A stretch of 64,000 bases of DNA from Telmatactis stephensoni (GCA_029948255.1 JALIZF010001816.1:248001-312000); one strand, 5' to 3'. Positions 32,581-45,169 are shown, numbered from the stretch's first letter. Translations and numbers: made by a program. Notes: generated by a model not told the origin, from the letters alone.

Positions 32581-35500
32581 CAGTGATTAATAAAGCTATT
32601 TCTAGTGAATGCAGTCCATTTGATATCGGAGCACAATTTATAATTTGGAGGCATATTTCCCAAAGCCATTACTTGCATTCAGAGGATGGAAGTCCACAAG
32701 GTTTTCTTGAGTTGTGCATTTAACATTATCGCGTGATTGACTAACTTCGTATGCATTTAAGTGCTTACAATAGGAAACAGTGTCTAGCTGTGTGTAAGCA
32801 AAAATTATTGATGCACTGACAAGAAAGATTTTGATAATTCTTCCAAAAACTGGCGTACCACTCTCTAAACTTATAACTGTATGTCGTGCCATACACTTTC
32901 ACCCAAGATGTTCTGTGAAGGAAGAGAATAATGTGTTGACAGGGCATTATTTAGTGCTAGATAAATTAAATTTGTTGTGTAGTAGTCATCTAAGCTAATT
33001 TGCATGCAACACTTATTTTGCATGCCAATAAGATCCACAATGTTAAAACAAAAGAATTATTATCAATCATGCACTCATCCAATGACTTTCTTTTGATTCA
33101 TGAAACTTTATGTTTTGTTGTCACCAAAGAATGATTTGATGTGTACCATTATAGAAAGAAGTCATTAATTAAGCCAAGCTTTCCTCTATCTAAATTAACT
33201 TCTTACGTACTGTGTGATGTGATAATTTTCAGTGATGTTGGCACAAATAGCAGGAAAAAGATTTTCCATTCCCTCTTCTTGTATTGTTGTATTGCTACCT
33301 ATTAATTAATCACAATATCACACACGGGAAGATTTCAGTTAACTTTCAAAATCATGACATTCTGTTGATTTAATGGGTAGCTCAGTAAATGTATGAACAT
33401 TATGTTATTATGTTATTACATATGTTCACATGCAATTTTGGAATGTTTTTTTAGAATAAATTGACATAAGAGGATTTTGAGCCGAAGATTTTAAGCCTTC
33501 AAATGAGTGTTATTTGAGTGTTGGAATAAGAATGTTGTAATACTCTATCATGCAATGAAAGTTAATACATCTTTGTTGGAAATATGTTGTTGTTATCACC
33601 AATGTTGTAATTGTATATTGACATTTAATGTTTACCCACATCGAACATTAGCATTTGAGATGCAGCTACGGTTATGAAAAATGCACTTGGGTACAGGAAG
33701 CTCTGCTAGTGTTGTAACTGCATGCAGATGTTATCAATTACTTAAACAAAAAACAAAACAAAAAATGAAGATATAAATTATTCCCATTTCAATGTGATGG
33801 CGGAGGTAGTTGCCAGGATGGCATTGCAATTGGTAGGCTTGCAGTGCGTGATGTCTTTTGACCAATGAGCATGTTATGTTCTTTATTAAAAAAAACATTG
33901 CAGAACTTTATCACTGGTTTATGTTTTTGATATTAGCAACAAGGGCAACTCGTTTTGAATCAAGGAAAGGTATTGTAATATGTAAATGTTGAAAGGAAGC
34001 TGTTTAATATCTATTTAAGATGACATATTTCAAGTGTTCACTTTTTCTCAAAGTGACCATCATGCAACCAGCACCCTTTTCTCATTTACAAATGAACTGA
34101 AAGCTGTCTATAAGCCTGCCTACATAAGAGTAAAGGGAAATGGGACCTAATCTAAAAAGCAATATTTAGTTGTGTTTTTGTAAGAATAATTATCTCCAGC
34201 TCACCTTAAAGTTGTTTGTCTTTCAATGCAAGCTTTTTAAAATATGTGTTTGGCTTCAAATCGCATAGACCAATTACGAACCAAAGGACCTCTCCTATTA
34301 GTGCAACGAAAAGGGAGTGAATGTCAGGTTTCACAATTTAAGTACTTCATATACAAATGAGAAAAGTGTAAATTCATGCTTAAATTCCTTTGTTTTCAAG
34401 TTATCGGAATTTGCTGCAATTTTCATATCAAGAAGTTAATGATGTGTGTAAGTATTATTATGTATAGTATAAAGAACGAGAGAGAGTGTTATACCGATAA
34501 AACACGATCTCGAGTTCTTTATACGGCTTAAAAAACTCCAACACATATTAGAGTAGTTCTCTAAAAGAAATTCAAAAATATCTTCATTTATCTTGGAGAA
34601 AATCGAGGTTAAAGTTGATGTAAATTAGGCCGAATCTTTATCAGATATAAAGACACTCTTCACGGTGGCGATTTTCATTGTGTTTGCCTTATGAATTATT
34701 AATGAGTTTTTTAAAAACATTTCTAGTATGGGATGCTCATTATGTTAACACACGCACGCACGCACACACAATTTTTTGGAGATTTTTTACTTGTTTTGCT
34801 ATAATTTTTTTGCTGCATTATGTATTTTGCCATATTTATATTCGTAAATCAATAATTTAACAGCAATAGCCATTGACTGCATTTTTGCCATGTAAGCCAC
34901 TGGCTTTGGCTTTACCTCTCTTTACTCATGTAAAAATATGTTGCCATCAAATTGAATAAATTGAAAATTGAATTGAATTGAACAGCACATGCATTTTGAC
35001 AGTAATATACCTTACAATAAGCTAATGGGGTAGTGGTGTGTTGTTGGTGGTTGTGTGTGTGATGGGGAGGTCAGAGGATGAGGATTTAAGTTTAGCAGTC
35101 TCTTCTGCCTGTGCAATTACAGAAAGAGCTGTATCGGAGTTATGGATTGATGCAGTGATGTGTTTGGAGGTGGAGAGTGTGTTGTGCAAGTGTCTGTTGT
35201 CGTTGTTCATGATGGGAGAGAAGGATCTTAGTAAGGGACTGAATGGCCTGGTGTAAAGTTTCAGACCATAGGTGTGCATGTTCAGGGGATAGTTCTGGGG
35301 TGTGGGGTGTGGTGGGGTGGGGTGGGGTGGGGAGAGAGGGTATTAGTTGGAGGGGGGTCTTTGTGGGTAACATGGGAGCGGAGGATGGTGGAACATGCGG
35401 CTCATTCATGTTCATCGTCAACTCAGCACATGAACATCATGGCTTAAGTATGAGTACAGTTTTAAGTCACAACAAGATTTAAAACTAAAACAGCTTCTCG

Positions 35501-35664
35501 TTTTGCATTGTTTAAATTGCCAATTTTCACCTTTCTTACTATAATGTCTTGCATCAACTCCTGTGGCTTCTCTGTTGTTTTTCCTTTTAAAAAGTCAAAC
35601 ATGCTTTGACTGATCTTTTTAACCCTTTTCCCTCCACCTGATTCACCCGTGCTAATTTTGTGCA
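32480..35664 (-). repeat. 3-kb duplicated segment, copy 2
   Basis: Direct-orientation counterpart of 13570-16541. It carries two extra pieces: about 65 bp near 33988-34052 and about 250 bp at 34459-34710. At the high-coordinate end, minus-strand frames (35462-35668, lysine-rich start; 35140-35421, Pro/Thr/His-rich) are open and could be remains of a gag-like ORF, although no zinc knuckle is present. No LTR-like sequence follows at 35664, unlike copy 1. Confidence 0.65.
34459..34710. mobile_element. ~250-bp insertion in copy 2 of the duplication
   Basis: Absent from copy 1, where GTGTGTAAGTATTAT runs directly into AAACATTTCTAGTATGGG (15546-15570). It starts with a hairpin (GTATAAAGAAC ... GTTCTTTATAC, about 34467-34525). 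Likely a small non-autonomous element; the ends and target duplication are not resolved. Confidence 0.5.
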
Positions 35665-36140
35665 CCATTTTCTTTTGTTGATTGTTGACTTGTATACCCT
35701 AATAGCCAGTTACTATTTCACAGTCCGATGAAAATCACTCTAAACAAAACAGCTATAGACTGTGCTGTCTGCTGTCACTCATGAGCTTACATATCTTTTT
35801 CTCTGAAAGTTCTATATAGACCCCTCTCCCCACAGCCCCAGTCGCTAGACACATACTAATTGCTGGACAAGCAAAAATAATTTTTATTTTCACAAACTAA
35901 TAAGTTTACAGAGAACTTAGGGGCTGTTTATATGGAGGCAACCCAAGCCGGTAAGTGGGCTGACTTCTTTTGTTCTCTGGTCCCCAGGGAAAAGGAAATA
36001 TAAGAATTCAGCCAATTCAGCCAGAATTTAGCAAATTTAGTACTATTTATGTTGCACACTTTTAGTGTTACTTTGTACTCTAATACCAAACAAGGTAAAT
36101 TGACTTCTAGTCGTGATATAAATAATAAAATTACTCAGTA
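35664..36140. other. no gene seen
   Basis: No supportable coding region. Confidence 0.4.
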
Positions 36141-36434
36141 TAAAGAGCAGTATAAAATATCTACTGTGCTGATAATTTATAAAATTTATAGCTATGAGAT
36201 ATAAATAGTATTAATAGGTTATGTAATAATCTTTTTGAGAGTAAAAAGTAAACAAAACAGTAATCAAATAGACTACTGGTGTTTACAGCTACATGTAGGA
36301 AACATAAATGGCATTTAAATATCTCTTTCAAGGACAGTTCTATTTACAAAGAGTAAAAAGTAAATATAACAGCAGTTAAATTGACTCTGCTGTTTTCAGC
36401 TATGAGATAATTAATAGCATAAATAGGTTAATTA
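36140..36434. repeat. ~110-bp degenerate tandem repeat, left part
   Basis: Units share GTAAAAAGTAAA-, CAGCTATGAGATA- and ATAAATAGGTTA-like words. The same repeat resumes at about 37730-38000 on the other side of the Helitron fragment, so the array was split by an insertion. Confidence 0.6.
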
Positions 36435-37718
36435 CATGGGCTTCCTGTGGAAGCGAAGCCCATGTTGAAAATTCGCCTTTATTTATGTTTGTCGTCTTGG
36501 TCGTCAAAATGTCCACGCATGCGTGTTGTCGTCTTGATCGGGAATTATCCACGCAAAAGGGCATTTGTCGAGATACCGTGAATTTATCGTGAAACTTAAG
36601 CCAAACAAGCTACCTATCTATACAAAAGCGACTTATATTTCAGCTTATACCAACTCTAAAACCACAAAGAATCCAAGTACAGAATGTGAACAAAGATATA
36701 CCGAGCAAAAAATGAGGATTTCAAGCGAACAAGATACAAGACTAGCGACTGTGTTTACACAAAACCATCCCACACTCAAGGCAAAGCGACATCAAAGATG
36801 ATCATTTCTTTTATAATAATGCTAAGTACACTGTTTCTTTTATTCTTTTTACTTCAAGAAAGTATGTTTTATTTTCCTTATTTAATACTATTAACTTTAT
36901 TAGGGTACAAAACAGTCAAGTTCTTCGACTGCTATACTCAAACTGTTGTCATTTCATCGTTCAGTGATTGTGATGTATTAGATAAGACTAGTTGCTTGAT
37001 TATACATGCATATAATGATCGATGCAGAGTCACAATAAAGATCACAGATAATATTAGATCTCGTTATTCAAGATTTGTTTATTATAATTATAGGCATTTA
37101 CGTTGTCATCGTAGCCGTGAACTCAGTAGCAAGCTTTGTTTATCATAAAATACGCTCAAATGTACCACAACAGTTTTACAAACTGAACTTGAATGTCTAC
37201 GAAAATTAGAACAAATATTGATAGCACAGCGTATGGTACATGTATTTGAAAAAATTGTCATTATGCCTAAAGGTCAGCAACGTAAGGTTAAAGGCTCTAT
37301 TTGCAATGTACCAGTGCAATGTGATGTAACATTGTAAGACATGTGATGTAAGACATGTAACATTCTGCCTCGTCCTCCAGCGATTAAGTTAAAAATAAAA
37401 CTACAATTTAGAGGTCATGTATATTTTGAAGCTGCCAGACCAACATCTGTACAAGCAGCACTTTAATACATGGCTTAAAGCTAGTAGCACATTGTATAAA
37501 GATGTTGTTATTGATTGTACAAATATTAGCAATGAGCACACAGATATAACACATATTACTGAAGCTGAAGATAAATTGGATAATAAGTCGCTTTTTCAAG
37601 AATAGATGCGTAGCTTGTTTAATAGAAGTATCAGTACATATTGATTTTATAGCTAAATTGTACACTGTTATACGTAATAAAAACGAAGCTTATGACTAAT
37701 TATAACAGGAAGCCCATG
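36435..37718 (+). mobile_element. Helitron-derived fragment bounded by short inverted ends
   Basis: The left boundary CATGGGCTTCCTG (36435) is the reverse complement of the right boundary CAGGAAGCCCATG (ending 37718). Just inside the left end GGGCTTC ... GAAGCCC can form a hairpin. Near 37190-37330 the plus strand reads IVIMPKGQQRKVKGSICNVP then VQCDVT, a stretch close to the region upstream of the Rep/helicase domains in animal Helitron proteins (PKG..-K-KG-ICN-PV). Past that point the pieces RGHVYFEAARPTSVQAAL and ASSTLYKDVVIDCTNI appear in shifting frames. The catalytic HUH and helicase motifs are absent. An open frame at 36798-37148 with a hydrophobic N-terminus has no recognised relatives. 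Confidence 0.6.
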
Positions 37719-37729
37719 TTCACGCAGTT

Positions 37730-38000
37730 ATGCGTCTAGTTTATATGTAGTATTTTTATCCATAGATTCAGTTCTAGTATTACAAAGTGTGACAAGAAAA
37801 AAAACAGCAATTGACTTTGCTGCTGAACTATGAGACATAGATAGCATATAAATAGCTTTTTGAAATGATATGTTCTTCATGGATTCAGTTCTATTTACAC
37901 TGTTAAAAAGTAAACAATTATTGACTGTTCTGTTGTTTACGGTGACTATATGTAAATTAAGATAAATATTCATATACAATAAATAGTGCTGAGTTGAGAT
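37730..38000. repeat. ~110-bp degenerate tandem repeat, right part
   Basis: Continuation of the array at 36140-36434 (ACTATGAGACATAGATAGC, TTAAAAAGTAAACAATTATTG). Confidence 0.55.
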
Positions 38001-38042
38001 AAATATTTTTTTACAAACAACAATTGACTGTTGTTTACATAT

Positions 38043-38262
38043 CATAAATATAATGTACATCATACAACAAGTCAGTTACAATGAGACTACATGTACATGT
38101 ACAAAACCTATCAACATGTCAATAATACCTAGGTACAATGTTTACATGTTTACATAAATATAATGTACATCATACAACAAGTCGATTACAATGAGACATG
38201 TACATGTACAAAACCCATCAACATGTACCTAGGTACATTGTACCTAGGTACAATGTTTACAC
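38043..38262. repeat. 110-bp tandem duplication with palindromic words
   Basis: Two adjacent copies beginning ATAAATATAATGTACATCAT (about 38043 and 38153). Each holds the palindromes ACATGTACATGT and TACCTAGGTA; the second copy has an extra TACCTAGGTACATTG. Confidence 0.8.
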
Positions 38263-38299
38263 GTTAGTGCTCCACCTGATTTAAGAGATTATAAAAATA

Positions 38300-39674
38300 A
38301 ATACTAAGATTTGGTAATACAACTGTATGCAAATAGTATCTTTACTCTTCAACTTTTTAGTCTTCTCAATTCTATCAATATCTTTCATTAGCTGCAACAC
38401 AAATCTTCTAACTGGTACACAGCTCTCATCGCAATTAGCTCCAAAAAGGAGGAAATTCTCAGATCTACTTAATACTCCCTGTCCAATGTTTAAAATACTG
38501 ACAAGCCAAGCTACAGCTGTATCGTCCTTGCCACAAGGAGCTCCATCACCACCTAATGCTACATGGAATGTATCAGGATCACCAAAATTGAGAATATCAT
38601 AATTATTATTAAGATAAAAAGAAGTTAGATTAACTAAGAGCTCTTCCAGGTTTCGATACACCCCCACAACCTTTTCCCTCTCGCCCAAATCCCAGCAAAG
38701 AGTATCCCAAACACTATACAAAGTACCTATGTTAATATTACTGATAAAAGAAATTAACCTGTGATACGGCACCAACTTTGGAATGGGGCAGCCTGCTACC
38801 GTTAAACAACTAGTTTTCAATCTACGACTACGAGTACCTATCTGACTACTAACCTACTAGGAACTAGCTTTATAGGTGGAGCGATATTTTTTCTTACCCA
38901 TTACCCCATTACTTTAGTAAACAGCTACTGATCTAATCATGCTGACATCAGACTGTTCAAACGCAACCAAATATTTCTTATATAACTTAGGGAAAACTTT
39001 CTTCTTCAGATTCTTGCACTTGGCCTCTTCTATAATGTTAACTGCCTCCTCCGCCTTGACTGATTTGTCCACTGTATCCACCAAGCCAAATCGTGCCCCT
39101 TTCTCACCTCCATGGATCTCTTTTGCAGCTCTAAAGGTTTCTCTTCTACGCTTCCTCGATGTTGTCCCCTTCAACCCTTCTCCAGTTTCCTTCTTCTTCC
39201 TTGCACTGACTGCGCGCGATGGTAAAAATTCTGCCTTATCTAGATCATCTTATTGTCTCAGTTCCATCCTAATACTGTCTACCTCCTCAAGTTCTGCCAC
39301 TAATCTATCTACCTATAAGAGTTATGTTGCACATGAGTTTAACTTCGATTGGAAATTATAGCAAGTGTATTACGCACTGCAACTAAACTAACTACCTTTA
39401 ACTGTATGCCTGTTTGGCTTTTAAACGTAAACAATCATTGACAGTTGATTAAATCAGGCAAAATTAATTATTAAATATCAAAGTTTCTTTGAATTAGTAT
39501 TTCACAACAGCGTATAAAGTTTACCTTGACATTCAATCTTCGAAGCTTTGCACCTTTTGCCCTGATTTCTCTGGCCTTCCCAGACAGTTCATCGTCGAGA
39601 ATCTTGGTTGTTCTGTTAGCTTCATTTAACTGTTTCCGCCGCTTCATGAACTGGCCAACGTGAAATCGTGGCAT
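38300..39674 (-). pseudogene. intron-containing unidentified gene, probably from a mobile element, with several stops
   Basis: Exon 1 (39525-39674) opens with ATG and encodes 50 residues, MPRFHVGQFMKRRKQLNEAN and on, basic and helical, ending AAG|GTAAAC. A 212-bp intron (39313-39524) ends in TTATAG. Exon 2 continues in phase with VDRLVAELEEVDSIRMELRQ, then TAA (39250-39252), a Lys/Arg-rich stretch (TSRKRRRETFRAAKEIHGG), further stops near 38914 and 38860, and a long open frame to 38281 with FHVALGGDGAPCGKDDTAV and FLLFGANCDESCVPVRRF. The block with GGDGAP and GANCDE has spaced acidic residues and might be an RNase H-fold nuclease core, but I do not recognise the family with certainty. At least four stops make it a pseudogene. 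Confidence 0.55.
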
Positions 39675-39689
39675 TTTGAAATTTGAAAA

Positions 39690-41200
39690 CTCCGTGAGGA
39701 AACAAAAAATCACAAAAATAAAAAGAAGGCCATCTCGCTGATTCACTCGACTTTCTGATTCATAACTTTGAAATTAAGATCTGTTTTGTAGCAAAAAAAT
39801 AAAACAAGCCTCTAAAAACCTCCTATTAAGAAGAGGGATCGAAACAAGAGGGAGGGAGGGAGGGAGGGAACTACATTCAATTAAGAAAAAAACATTCAAG
39901 AAAAAACATTCAAGGAAAAACGACATGTCTGTACTGAAAACTAAAACCAGTTAGGACAGTTAGGAAAAAACATTATCTCCTCTACCCCCATGTTTTTAAC
40001 ATTTTACTTTTCTAAACCAATGTGATATTATTGTTGTCCTGCATATGGATGACAAGAAATATTGAATTTTACCCGCAAGATAACTCAATCTCTTACTAGC
40101 TATCCTCAAGCACATTTGCCAGATAAAATTAAAATGATCACTCTATAACCTCTTCTTTAACATTTACTCTTCTTGTCGAAATGGTTTCTAGAGCAGTGTA
40201 TCCTGTAGTCCTGGATACGATCAAACTATAATTTACAATAATCATGAAGCCATCCGGAATCCCAGGGGGATATATCGTATGGGCACGGGGATAATCGTCG
40301 TATCTTTTAGGGGTCAAAATCAGGGATTTGGTATCTTTTAGGGGGTCTTAATGTTTTTTTAGCCACCAAAGTATGAGCTGGCATCTTAATTTAGGGTATT
40401 TTTTAGGGTACCTGAGAATTATGACAATGCCTTCCTATACATTTCAACCAGAAGGTGATTGAAGTTGACGTCCCTGGAACTATATTAAAAATGCTTAAAA
40501 ATTATAAATTTGTTCACTTTTAGCTGGTATCTTTTAGGGGTAAAAATCTTGTTATCACGCCCACCTTTGTAAGACTCCGGTATCTTTTAGGGGGTATTTT
40601 TAAAAATTTCTGACGATCATCCACGCCCATTTACCCCCAGATCCCGAATACTCTTTAAACGAAATCGGTGACTCTTTTTAGTCATTTTTCACACTATCAC
40701 CATTAACACTGTGCATTGACACCTTACAATTGCAATGCTCACAAAAAAGCACTAAAGGATTTCAGTCTATCCTTTCTTTCCTCAAGCAAAAGATCACTAT
40801 TCATGTTCATCTTCTATCACGTCTCACTCCTAAGTCCTTCTTGGTAAAATAGTTTCTAGACGAGCCTCATTGCTATGTATGTTGTTATTCGTCTCCAAAA
40901 TTCAGTGCAATCATTAATTTTGTCTCTTATGTCGTATTAAAATCTTTAATTTTTCCTGCTTTTGCCCCATCCCCTTCACTTTTCTAATGGTCCATCCCTT
41001 TAGTCACCGTGACAAATTATTATGAAACTAAAATCAAGAAAACTCGCCCAATTATTAAACTTGGCATCTTTTTGGTTTCTGATGTAAATAAAATAAAATT
41101 AAAATAAAAAATCATTGATGATCATAACAAAATCAGTTCAACACTGTAAAAAGTTTTATTAATATATAAAGATTACAAATAATTCAATATAAATTTTAGA
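39690..41200. other. no gene seen; short repeats
   Basis: A (GGGA)n run at about 39850-39868, and at 40295-40590 an interspersed motif TATCTTTTAGGGG (about five copies, variably spaced). No coding region. Confidence 0.5.
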
Positions 41201-41370
41201 TGATTTTTTACCATAACCATTGATAATCATTAAATAAAAATCATTAAATAAATCATAAAATATTTGCTATTATGTTCTTGATTCAGATGATTTTTTATCA
41301 TAACCATTGATAATCATTAAATAAAAATCATTAAATAAATCATAAAATAATTACTATCATGTTCTTGATT
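41201..41370. repeat. ~84-bp tandem duplication in the 3' end of the small gene
   Basis: Two copies starting GATTTTTTACCATAACCATT (about 41201) and GATTTTTTATCATAACCATT (about 41285), each ending ATGTTCTTGATT. It lies immediately downstream of the stop codon of the minus-strand gene at 41369-45097. Confidence 0.85.
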
Positions 41371-44300
41371 AAGCAATCTGAAAATAAAAACATTAACAAG
41401 ATTTAGTGTCTAGAAGGCTGGTTGTCTGCTGAGATGCAATCGGACAGCAGTACCGATGTTATGCATAAGGATGGACACATGACATAATTTGTGCTTGAAC
41501 ATTATCATGACTGTTGCCCCATTTACACAACACCAAAAATCTATCTATCTATCTTTATAGGCAGTGAGAAACCATACAGGGCTGTTTAAATATAAAATGT
41601 TATCATTTTGACATCAAAAATTAAAATTGTTCTTGCCTTGCTGTTTTTTGGTGTCGTGTAACTGGGGCTTGTATGGCTCTTATGCACTTATCAAAGTAAA
41701 CCCCACCCCTCCAACCAGGGACAGAGTGGTGGAAATGTGGAACTTAGGATCACATAAGACAAGCAATGATGCCCCAGGAGGTGGGATAAAGTGAAGATTT
41801 TCCTGATGTTGGGCCTTGGTTTGGAAATTGGTCTGTAAAGTTCAACATTCAATTTCTTTCAGTCAGATGAAATTTCATTTGTTTATCATACTGTTTCACC
41901 TTGACCTCTTAGCAAGTTGGCATTTGATACTAGGTAATGAAATACTATCTAGAAGGATTTTTATATGTAAGAAACTGTCAGTATAAAAACTGAGATTGAA
42001 GAGTACTTTTTGACCATATTAGACAGAAGAAAATTTATTTGTCATCGCAAAAGCGCTAGGCCAGCTACAAAAGCAAAGAAGAGAGAGAAAAATATGTCAA
42101 ACAAACAAAACAAAACAAGAAACAAAGAAAATGTAGTTTTTGTTGTCATTTGTTTGTAGTTGCCTATAGTAATGCTTGAAATCTACACAGATTTATATTA
42201 ACAATATTAAAACAACTGATTATATCGATCCTCATTATTTTGCGTGAGACATTAAAAGGTGCACTTGATATACACAGTTCTTGTGGAGGACCACAATGAG
42301 AAGCATGTGACATTAACAGCAGTTGTCACCTAGCCTGTTTTCAAGGATAATGCAGGTTTTGTTAAAATTTTTAGTTGTGTTAAAATTGAATAAAGTTTAT
42401 AAGTTGGGAAAAAAACCCGGCTTTCATTTTTTATTTGGCCTTAGGGGGTATTAAACCAACATTTGTATAGCCCATTTTTCAAATTGCCCCACTCTTCCCC
42501 TTAAATTGACTTACCATTTCAACGACGAAGTCATTGAAATATTGAGGGACGCTTTGGTCCCTCGTTAATTGGACGAATTGTGCTGTTGGGAAGTGCTGAA
42601 AATAAAAAAAGAATAGTGCAAAGTAGTTAAGCTAGCTGGCTTATCATACCATGGGTGCCAGAGCGTCCCCCCCCCCCCCCCGAAAATTAAAAAAAAAAAA
42701 GGCGAAAAAATCGTTCTGGCACAATTTATTTTGAAAATTACACTACCTACAGATAAGTGACAAAGGGTGGTCCAAGGGGGCCGGTACCCTCCCCTTTTCA
42801 GTTGGGTCCTACTTATTTTCTTTTCTTGTTCTCTCTCTCACTCACTCTCTCTATCTTCTGTCTAAACGTGTAGAACAATATACTTTCCCAAAGCTTTACT
42901 TTCTAAATGTTTGTTGTTGGTGCTTTTATCGTAAATGTTAATCAAATTGATGCGCTTTTGACGTGATTGCAAGTCTATGAGAGAGGTTGAAATTGATTTG
43001 TAAATGGTTTGTTGTTGATGTACTTACTAGCTTTATGTAGATGGTAGCTGAGGAGCTAGCCAAAGCTAGCTCCTCTATGGCGACCACACCGCCTTCGCTT
43101 TCGATCTGAAAATAGAATATAACAAAATAAAATTTAAAATTGAAGTGACTACGGGGTTTGCAAAATAAAATGACGACAGCAATTTTTTATTTTTATTTTG
43201 CCCTGATTAAAAAGCGAGAGCCGGAATGGAACAAATGCTATAAGTCAGAAGTCAGTAGAACTTTCTTGTTTTAAAGCTAATTTTCGAAATTTGTGCGTGG
43301 AATATGAATGAAGTTTTCCAATTCTGGCATTAAAAGTGCGTCAGAGCTTTTCGGACATTTTCGCTTTTACTTTTATTTAGGTAGACATTGTTGCCTTTCC
43401 GTTGTAATTTGGAGGTTCGTGGTTGCTTCAGAATACACTTTTGGCAGCCAGTCAATGTTGACAAATAAATTGACAATTTATGTAAAACTCGTTCCCCTTG
43501 GAGACTGATTCATTTTAGTTTGATTTTAAGTATGTTATCTATTTCTTATCTATTTCTTATCCGAACAAACATTTGAATGAGGGCAGAGTTAGTTTTGTTG
43601 AAATTATATTTCCGAAAATATTTTACCGATCAACAAAATCGGCTAAACTGCTGTTTCAACAGCTAGAGACAATAAATTCAAAGTTCCATAAAACGACATA
43701 CTGTGTACTGATTTTTGTTTTTTTGTACACAACAGTAAGAAATACCGAAGAAGAAATGAACTTTTACAAAGATATCCTGCACGAACACTTGGAACAGATT
43801 TCTTGTTCTTTAGTTGTGAATACCGCAAATGCGACACCTATGTTAGGGAGCCTGTGTTAGGGGGTGTTTGCATGGCACTAGGATTATCCTAGCAGCCGAA
43901 TCTTCCAACTTCATGTGCTAAACATTTACTGCCGTCTGTTTACATGGAAATTTGTGCATGTCTTCACTTCGGGTTGTAGGATCATCCTACTAAACAGAAT
44001 TTAGTAAATATATAAGATGGATGATTTGTGTCAATTCCGCCAGAGATGCATTGACAAACACGTGTGTCACACTTTATTTCCTAACACTGACTGTCATTTC
44101 AATTCCTTCTTTCCAAATGGAATTCATTCAACAACTTGAACATTTGTAATTATTCTCCTTTTGTTGTCAGTTTTAGTTGATAACAGTTATTTTACATTGC
44201 GGACGGAGAAAACAGCAAATTATCAGGTACTTTTAAATTTTGCTATTCACGGTAAGCATTGATGGAAAGCAGTATAGATCGATTTCACGTGACGTCACGA

Positions 44301-45097
44301 GAGAACTAAAATCTAAACTAAAATTCGGAGAAAGCTGATTGCCTGATATTTTGTATGTATCATGAAAAGAAGTCGTCTCTGGAAATTTGGTCTGATTCTG
44401 TTCATCGCTTGGCAAATTATTGGCACCAAAATTGTGTCACGCCAAGCAGTCACACATTTTCAAACGACGTAAGAACACATCAATTTGCGACAAATTTCAC
44501 CTCATTTGCTTTGGCAATGAACTTAATTGTCATTTTCTATATATGAAATCAATAAAATGAACAAATAAATGTATTTTTAATATCATTTCGATGCTTGGTA
44601 TTTATGGTCGCCATATTGGTGTACATATTGGTGTACACCAATATGGCGGCCCCATACATTCTTACCAACAACAAGCCCACATTCAAACATTCGTATCTTC
44701 GTGGTGAAAAGCTCTTTTGACTCAATATTTTCTAGAGTTGCAAAGAATTGGTTGTTCTTTGAGGTACAAGTATTTTTATTTTATTTGATGCTCTGAAACT
44801 GACATTATTTTTCTCGGTGACGTCAGTGAAATCGATCTATAAGAATATCAATAAACGTACTTATTTAACTACTATATGATAAAGCAACGCCCCAACAATC
44901 GCACCACAGTTCTTAGCGTTTACATTTCGTCGAGAGAAGTCAGGTCCTATCTGGAGGGTAATTGAACTAGTGACTTTGTGGGGCCTGATATATTGACCAT
45001 AATATGAAGCCTGTAATAAATTAAAGGTTGTATCACTTACCATTCCGAACAGTTGGACAATTGCACTTTCGTGCAAATGCACTTTGATCGTCGGCAT
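41369..45097 (-). CDS. small multi-exon protein, copy 1 (about 74 aa), unidentified
   Basis: Four exons with AG/GT borders all break between codons. 45041-45097 encodes MPTIKVHLHESAIVQLFGM; 43028-43105 encodes IESEGGVVAIEELALASSSA then TIYIKL; 42515-42595 encodes HFPTAQFVQLTRDQSVPQYF then NDFVVEM; the last exon starts at 41377 with ATT GCT TAA. The product is about 74 residues with no signal peptide or membrane segment. The first coding ATG sits directly after an intron acceptor, so a 5' untranslated exon is expected; a donor-like TACG|GTACGTG at about 45170 and a TATA-type TATAAATAC near 45254 fit this. An AATAAA on the minus strand at about 41157-41162 could end the transcript. A broken paralogue lies at 56236-57188. 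Family unknown. Confidence 0.65.
42667..42681 (+). repeat. poly-C tract (15 C)
   Basis: Followed by GAAAATT and a run of A, within the intron of the small gene. Confidence 0.95.
44273..44841. mobile_element. MITE with ~25-bp TIRs and a central hairpin
   Basis: The left end TATAGATCGATTTCACGTGA is mirrored by TCAGTGAAATCGATCTATA at the right end, with a few differences. In the middle CGCCATATTGGTGTAC pairs with GTACACCAATATGGCG (about 44609-44648). No coding potential. It sits in the first coding intron of the small gene. The element family is not named with confidence, and no unambiguous target duplication is seen. Confidence 0.75.
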
Positions 45098-45169
45098 CTG
45101 AAAAAGATGACAAGCATTGGTTTTCGAGTAAAACAATTAAAAATGCACCTTAATACAGAGAGTATCACG

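Noticed and set aside
36798..37148. Membrane protein gene (hydrophobic N-terminus)
   Set aside because: It lies inside the Helitron-like fragment, has no start context or family features, and is probably a chance frame in AT-rich DNA.
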